A DNA stretch of 64,000 nt, taken from the NCBI GenBank assembly GCA_963576725.1, contig OY755242.1, forward strand, positions 23,828,656-23,892,655. Reading direction: 5' to 3'. Under the pieces are notes generated by a model, which was given only the letters and a program-made list of their open reading frames with translations, had not been told where the DNA came from and searched no databases. Origin of the DNA: Azorinus chamasolen. Lineage: Eukaryota; Mollusca; Bivalvia; Cardiida; Solecurtidae. Within the stretch, counting starts at the first letter, position 1. Every line of letters starts with the position of its first letter. Below are positions 57,365 to 64,000 of the stretch, piece after piece. Made by a program: the position numbers and the translations under genes.

Positions 57365-60300
57365 GTTTGTAAATTATGAAAAATGATGTAGGTATTGATA
57401 ATTAATTATAGCGTATGTTTCCTAATGTAACAGTTTGTTACGTGATGTTGACTATTTACCCAAATACAAATGGTTATATAGAATTCATTAATTCCTTAAC
57501 ACTTTACCTCATGAATATTCATGTAAGTTATAATAATATCATGAATATTACTTAGATTAGATTTTAAGACATAATGAACATAGGAAATTTGGCCATGGCA
57601 GAAATTATCTTCAGCGACGGACATGGGAATCTGGTAACTGCTTAATACGGGGTGGGGGATAATGCACAAAAATCCAATAGGAGCTTTCTGTATTACTTTT
57701 GACCTGCATTAAGCTACCACGTTTTGATGGTAACCTAACATATGTTCTACTTTATTATTTCAAAAGCAAATAGAGCAGGCCCCAGTACTATCATAATACT
57801 TATTGATCGACAATATTAAATGTATCAATTCACAGATAGGGAATTACAGATATCTTAATGGTGGTTACTTGTACATTTTACAGCGAGGTCTCCGCTATCG
57901 GCCAAGAAATATTAAATGGCATTTATTTGGTTTCAAAACTCATTGTTCTATTAAAGGTCCTTTCACTGTATTTGCGCCAACAAACGCTGCGCTCTCCAAC
58001 TTAGATCCAGCGGTGAGTTCCGCCATTGCCAACAACCCTTCGCAAAAGAAGTCCATAGTGAAATACCACATTGCTGCAAACTTCCTACTGGTTCCACAAG
58101 TGCATGGCCAACAAAATGTAGGCACAATGGCTGGCCAAAACATCGAGGCATTACATATAGGATCGGTAAGTTATGATAATAATAATCCGTCCTGGTTCAG
58201 ATCACCGGTTCGATTATGACCCGAGTAAACGCAAATGATACACAAATGTATTTCAATTTTCTGTAAACAAAAGACAAGGTATACATCATAAGTATAATTT
58301 GAACTGCATTTACACTGACGTATATTTTGGTTTAAGTTCCACCTATGTTACTTATGCATTGAAACCTATTTGTCACATATTATATTTAGTCAACTTGTCC
58401 AAATTAGGTTTTTGTTGTTCATCGCAAGCAAACAATATACTGGTATAAATTACTAACATTTATGGGTTTAACAAATAGTCTTGTCCCTGATCGGACGGTT
58501 TTTTCAAGAGCCCCATGATTGCGGTCAAGCCTATTTGCTTCTTCCAATATAGGGTCAAAACCGTGTTGGTCATTTCCAAACCATTGACGTGGGAGTAAAA
58601 GTATTAAACTACAATACAATTTGAGTTAACATTAGACTTTCTGTTGATGTATTCAATGTTTTGAATTTGATATTTAGATGGCAACCACCTATCTATAAGA
58701 CCTTGATTTATGCCTATTCTGGTGATAGCATTACAGTACAGCCTGCCGAAGCGGTCATTCATTTATTGAACACATGAATCTTAAAAAGTAGGCGGTTGCT
58801 TAATTCAGAGTATAGGTAATGCAGAAAGCTCCTATAATTTTGACCTGCATTAAGAGAGTTGGTGTGTTTTGAATTAATGTTACCTACGATTAGAATAATA
58901 AGGTGTTATAAGCCCAACACTAAAATGAAGTGGTATAAACCACTCTTTCTAGCACGTCTCTTTAATTCTTTCCAGTTATGTTTCATTAAGGGAACAATAA
59001 CAGTACCTACAATCGCCGCAAGTAATATGGCTTTTACATGTTTCGTGTAAATAAAATACCTTCGTCGAAATCCATTGACCTTCTGACTTCCACTAGTTCT
59101 GGATAATGAAATGGACGTACTGTATTTTAATTCTGCAGTCACTGATTCTCAACAACGTCACCCATGTTGATAACGCCCCAAACAACGACATCATCTGCAA
59201 CAATGGTATCGTGCAGCCCATCGACAAACTCCTGATTCCTCCTGTGTTCGGAACTGACGACATCGCTTCAGTCCTCATCGAGAGGGACGACCTGTTCCAG
59301 GAATTTTTCATGTCAATCCTTCTTACAAATATGACGTCGTACTTTAAAAGTAAGTGCAAGAACAGCGTCCTCCAATTTCTCAACAGCGCTTGTTTAACCC
59401 ATTGTCTCATAGGCTTTATCTAGATGCAACCATTTTTAATAAATCTACCAAAAAGGAGCATTAGTTAAAGAAAAGAATGTTTTTAGAATTTTGTAGTTTG
59501 AAACCATTGTGATAAATAGAGTATGTGCTTCTATAGGATCTATTTATCACAATGGTTTCACAAAGTGACTTTTACAGAGTCGTCAAAAGTCGTCAATATG
59601 AGGGAATTGGTTAAATATACTTAATGAATTGAGTTTTTTGGATTGTTTCTATTTACTTGATAAATATTTATGTCAGAATATTTATTGGCTATTTTTATAA
59701 TAGTAAATGAATACAGGAAATGTCGTAGCCTTAACTGAATAAGCAGATGTGTATAATTTTCGTTAGATCCTGATCAGACGAGCCATATAGGAACTGTCTG
59801 GTCTGGGTTGATACTGTTTGCAAAGAAAGAAATGATTGTAGAGGAGTGAACACGTCCAAACGTAGGCTGCATAAACATGCAACAACTTGTAACTGATTTT
59901 GGTTTACTGATATGCCTTATGTGATTGCAAAGCTTATTTCGAATTAACCTCTAGTGTGATAACAGATATATAATGGATCTCTAAAACCAAACCAAAACAA
60001 CGAAGCACGACTGATGAAAAAGTCGGATAGTTTCAAAACAATCGTCTCATGATTTTAAAAGTGGAATACTGTTTAAAAGTACTTGGTCTAGTCCGGCTTT
60101 GCGCATATTGTCATAATTTCTAAAAACAATATCAAAAACCAAATACTGCAGACCTTTTTCAAATACCCATTTCATGATTCCTCCGATCTTGCTCTAGACT
60201 GTTTGATGTTGTGTATTGTATCGTTTCGTTCATTACTTATGTTTGTGTATGACTGGGGTTAATTTATTACGGAAAGAACATCAATAAGTAACTACTTAAC

Positions 60301-63300
60301 CCATTTGTGCCATACGGCACGTCTGATCAGAGTCTACATTGTTTGCTGATTAATAATATAAAACAAAACGAAATTGAATATTTAGACCAGGCATTCCTTA
60401 TATCAAAAATGGACTAATCTTATATATAAACAAGGAAGAACCCACTGGGCGCAAATGGGTTGATTAATGAATATTATTGAGACAGGTAGTTGTTAATACA
60501 GAACGTAAGTAATGGACACCAACACGCCAACGCATGTGTTGCATTTCATCCGTTCTGCATTCAGCTACAATGTGTCATCTGTCTTAAGGACCAACCCTTA
60601 TATATTTCATTGGGTTTCACTTTAGAGAAGACTTGCATATATTGCACTTAAATATACTAGACGAATATTACATGTATGTTCATAATTTATTTTAGGTGGG
60701 GAATACACACTTTTTGCACCGATAGATGCTGCATATGGGGAGGCCTACAAAGGCATTTTGGGATCTCACATTCCTCTTCAGAAGAGAGTAGAAATTTTCA
60801 AAGGTACATTAACTGCGATCTAGTTCGTTTATAACACCTAAATAACAACGATCTTCATTCATTACAAATAACCTCGTCCATAAGCAGAATTGATATGTTC
60901 TTCTTAGCTCTTTCGGTGCCAATGTCGTCAGTTGACACCATTGAAAACAATGCAGTCCCAGGTCAGATGCCGTCTTTTCAAGGCGGCATCTGATATGGGA
61001 CTTCACTGTTTTCTGTATTAATTCATCCCAAACATACAGGTTTTTAAAAACAAATGTTTTATTAATATACCTTTACTATTTAGTTTAGAATTACATTTAA
61101 TATGAAAATCTTATTGCAGACGACACTTTTAAATTTGGCGCCAAAAGAGTTAAAACATACATCGGCGTTTGTTGTTGCAAAATTATACAATACATTACAT
61201 TCACAAAATTCATAAGCATGCTAAAATGTTATTCTTAAAACGTGTAACATCTAAGTATCAATATTCGAGTCATTTATGTGTGTCAGTTGCGAGTTTCTTG
61301 CCATAGTTTCCGAAGCTTGGAATATAGTCAAGATAACAAAAAGAATCAAGTAATAATATGTGTATTACTACTATAATACTTTAGATTTTATAATAACATT
61401 TCTTGCGAAAATAGTAGTGTTGTATCATGCTTAATGGAAACGTAGTACAGTCAAGCAGGCAAAGCCACATACAAGACGCAGCCACCACCAAAACACTGAT
61501 AGACAGCATGGCACACACATATACCCACACACAACCACACACCCAAACGCACACTCACACACGAGATAAACACAGAAAACATCAACAGACACGCAAGAAC
61601 TAGAGACAAACACTCCACACATGAACAAAATCACAAGCACAAAGACGTAAGGCAAACAAAAGGAAGGGTGACAAAGAGAGTACCACCTTAAGTCTTTAAT
61701 GAAGGTAATATTATGTAGAATATATAGGACAGTATACATTCTTTCCGCACTACAGTGAGAATAATATACATATAATACACTTGTATTTGTTATGGCATAT
61801 GTGGACGTGGTTGTGATGCTTGTTACATTATGAATGTTATTGTAAACACGTACATTTGCGGTCGTTATTACAATCATTGACGGAGTAATGACCATTATTT
61901 TCATGTGTGACCATTTTGCATATATAAAGCGTAAATGTTTATATGGATAAGTACCTATTGCTGTCAATCTTGTCGAGACCATAATTGCCCATACTTTCTA
62001 TTTTTAAGGTTTAAATCTTTGATCAAGGGTACACCCAGATCGTAAAACTATTTTCACTATTACTGGGACTAAGTCAAAACTATGGTAACTGCATTTCATG
62101 ATCTTTGCCCAAAAAATGTGGAGATCCAAGTGAGACCCCTGATAAATCAGTACATAAACTTGTTTACAATACAATACAAGTGTTTTATGTGAAAGGAACG
62201 AAACTTTAATATTCTCTATTCTTTACAAATAGTAAATTATTTCTTTAATGAATATTCATATGACAAATAAGGAATATTAATTAGATGAGTTTTATAATGG
62301 CAGGTGAATAGAGAATATTTTGACCATTACATCAACTGTAAAGTAAGATCTACGAGCAGATACTGGTTAGACAAATGCCACAAGGACAGTGTAATACTGG
62401 TTTACTCTATTTGAAAATATCTTAAAATGCGGGATTACAGGTTTGAACATAAGACTGCATTAAAAAAGAATTGTTAACATTGATGTACTTTTAGAAATCG
62501 CTAAATACCATATGGTACCTGGTGAGCGAGCTGCTGGGGTTCTGAATGACGGAGACCAATTATACACCCTACATGGAACACCGGTCAACATTACGAGAAA
62601 TGCAAACGGTATCAATAATTATCAATAAACAATTCTGTCGTTACTTGCAATACATATTAACACTATTAATATAGTGTATGTCATTGTTACAATACAATCA
62701 ATTATATCGTTATTCGTTTAGTACATATCAGTTATATTCACAATAAATACTATCATTTTTCATTTATAATAATTGCATATTACAAATTATTACAAATTAA
62801 ATATAGGCTTTCCATAAAGGGGATTTGCTTTTATATCAACGAAAACTATAACTGGATATCTAGGCTAGTTAATGAATAATAAAAACAAATGGTGTGTCTT
62901 TTATTGAATGTACAATACATATTCAGATATTTTTCGATTAGTTCATACATGGTGTCTATACAAAATGTTTGGATCCTGATGTCGCATTCACTTGTGGCGT
63001 ACAGTACAAGCGACCACTCAAACTCAGGTGGTACCTTTACCTGGCACTGGAAGGGTTAATGCAGGGCGAAGGTTATTTCGAAAGCTCCTCTACTTTCGGT
63101 CTGCATTATGCATCTACATATATATGTTTCAGGAGTTCAGAGATTAGTTCTTAAACCATTCCATCATAGAACCAATCTTTACCAGATCATTTACTAGAGA
63201 ATGTTCTCGCGCCAATGGAGCAAATGCTCTTTCCATCTCAATAATTTTTAAAAACGTCATTTTTGGAGGCGTCGAAATGCGTCAATGGGGGAATATATTA

Positions 63301-63898
63301 AATCAATATCGCATTAAACATGTATGGATGTTTTACCCATTCCCTGATATTGACGACTTTTGACGACTCTGTAACAGTCAGTTTGTGAAACCATTGTTAT
63401 AAATAGAGCATTTGCTCCTATATGAGCAAAAGCTCTATTTATCACAATGGTTTCAAACTACAAAATCTTCCTTTTCTCTAGTTAATGCTCCTTTTCGGTA
63501 GATTTATTCAGAGAAGTTGTAACTAAATATAGCCTATGAGGTAATGGGTTAAGTAGACACTTTAGAGGGGTTCTAATTTAACTTATTTCGAGTGGTTGTT
63601 TCTAACAGATTTTGTCTGGAGTAACGGCGTCTTTTAGCTTGAATTGCAAAGGTTTTAGTGTATCATATTTTTGCAGGAGTATTGTTGTCAACTATGTTTT
63701 AACTGTATATATTTGTATTGTATCATTTTTGTTTCAGGACTGATGGTGAACAATGCACATATAGTTGAAGCTAACATCGCTGCCTCTAATGGTGTAATCC
63801 ATGCCATAGATAATCTTCTGTTCCCAATGGACATGTATGCCGAGCTGGTGCAGCTTTATAACCAATATGACAAAACTACGCCGGCAACGGTTGGTTAA
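57205..63898 (+). CDS. Gene D: secreted two-domain fasciclin (FAS1) protein
   Basis: Exons are 57205-57364, 57957-58165, 59139-59349, 60696-60803, 62495-62608 and 63738-63898, with the same lengths and phases as B and C (320 residues). All FAS1 motifs and the three sequons are intact. Its particular changes are LVKCYED at the signal-peptide end (LVQCYED in B and C), LLTNMTSYF in exon 3, EIAKYHMVPG in exon 5 and IVEANIAA in exon 6. It shares the exon 2 and exon 6 variants of C and the C intron-4 insert, so C and D look like the youngest pair. No disabling change is seen. The ATTAAA at 63955-63960 is a candidate poly(A) signal. Confidence 0.92.
57957..58165 (+). CDS. Gene D exon 2 (FAS1-1 H1 and YH motifs)
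   Basis: Acceptor TATTAAAG, donor TCG|GTAAGT, 209 nt. The protein sequence is the same as gene C exon 2 as far as I can read. Confidence 0.9.
59139..59349 (+). CDS. Gene D exon 3 (FAS1-1 H2, start of FAS1-2)
   Basis: Acceptor TTCTGCAG, donor AAA|GTAAGT, 211 nt. It encodes NGIVQPIDKLLIPPVFGTDD and LLTNMTSYFK. Confidence 0.9.
59394..59614. mobile_element. TTAA-type MITE, gene D intron 3
   Basis: Duplication partner of 19933-20160. The central palindrome is partly deleted (CTTCTATAGGATC). Confidence 0.82.
60696..60803 (+). CDS. Gene D exon 4 (FAS1-2 H1 motif)
   Basis: Acceptor TTTTAG, donor AAAG|GTACAT, 108 nt. It encodes GEYTLFAPIDAAYGEAYKG. Confidence 0.88.
60943..61013. repeat. Palindromic hairpin, gene D intron 4
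   Basis: Partner of 21502-21569. Confidence 0.78.
61435..61687 (-). mobile_element. Short PLE-related insert in gene D intron 4
   Basis: It is the same insert at the same site as 39131-39384, so it was inherited by duplication. It is flanked by TTAA on both sides here. Confidence 0.65.
62495..62608 (+). CDS. Gene D exon 5 (FAS1-2 YH motif)
   Basis: Acceptor TACTTTTAG, donor ACG|GTATCA, 114 nt. It encodes EIAKYHMVPGERAAG. Confidence 0.88.
63153..63552. mobile_element. Two adjacent TTAA-type MITEs, gene D intron 5
   Basis: Same arrangement as in gene C, including the complete left end of the second copy. Confidence 0.75.
63738..63898 (+). CDS. Gene D exon 6 (FAS1-2 H2, C-terminus)
   Basis: Acceptor TTTGTTTCAG, stop TAA, 161 nt. 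It encodes VNNAHIVEANIAASNG and NGVIHAIDNLLFP. Confidence 0.92.
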
Positions 63899-64000
63899 GT
63901 GGTCCAGCTTTAATTCATCTACAACACTATATGTAGTAAAGCAGTATACATGTAATTAAATTCTTTGTTTCTGTCATGTGTATGAGGAATCCAATCCATT

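Overview
The window looks like AT-rich, intron-rich, transposon-dense nuclear DNA of an invertebrate, most likely a bivalve mollusc. No prokaryotic gene organisation is visible. The bivalve inference rests on a Naiad-type Penelope-like retroelement whose single ORF carries in-frame UGA codons. Selenoprotein-coding Naiads have been reported from clams and spiders. Secreted two-domain fasciclin proteins also fit. The species cannot be fixed from sequence alone.

Host genes: four tandem, same-strand genes encode secreted proteins with two FAS1 (fasciclin) domains. Gene A (1554-8722; first exon not seen) is a diverged paralog. Genes B (17548-23963), C (34714-41604) and D (57205-63898) are near-identical, each with six coding exons of exactly 160, 209, 211, 108, 114 and 161 nt and the same intron phases. 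Gene A keeps 209, 211, 108, 114 and then 164. Each predicted protein of B-D has 320 residues: a signal peptide, H1, YH and H2 FAS1 motifs twice, three conserved N-glycosylation sequons, and no membrane anchor.

Layout: B, C and D sit in large tandem duplications. A module upstream of the genes occurs at 12541-14614, 27571-33174 and 48781-55975. A promoter-proximal module occurs at 15933-17547, 33175-34713 and 55976-57204. A 3' flank occurs at 23964-27570, 41605-48780 and 63899-64000. Comparing copies gives empty/filled pairs for many transposons: Naiad inserts, TA-flanked mariner-like MITEs (one with an excision footprint), a hAT-like MITE with an 8-bp target duplication, TTAA-type MITEs and B-specific inserts.

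Main finding: a full-length Naiad (42377-46540) lies between C and D. It has two identical 204-bp pseudo-LTRs and one reading frame (42843-46034) in the order N-terminal GIY-YIG nuclease, CxC linker, reverse transcriptase. Three in-frame UGA codons fall at positions where the family carries cysteine or a metal-ligand-like residue. A SECIS-like hairpin (46032-46096) starts on the UAG stop codon. A truncated second copy retains an intact SECIS-like fold; a third has a weakened one. The rest is repeats: a 36-bp minisatellite with a 218-bp higher-order unit, palindromic hairpin families, 5S rRNA relics and microsatellites.
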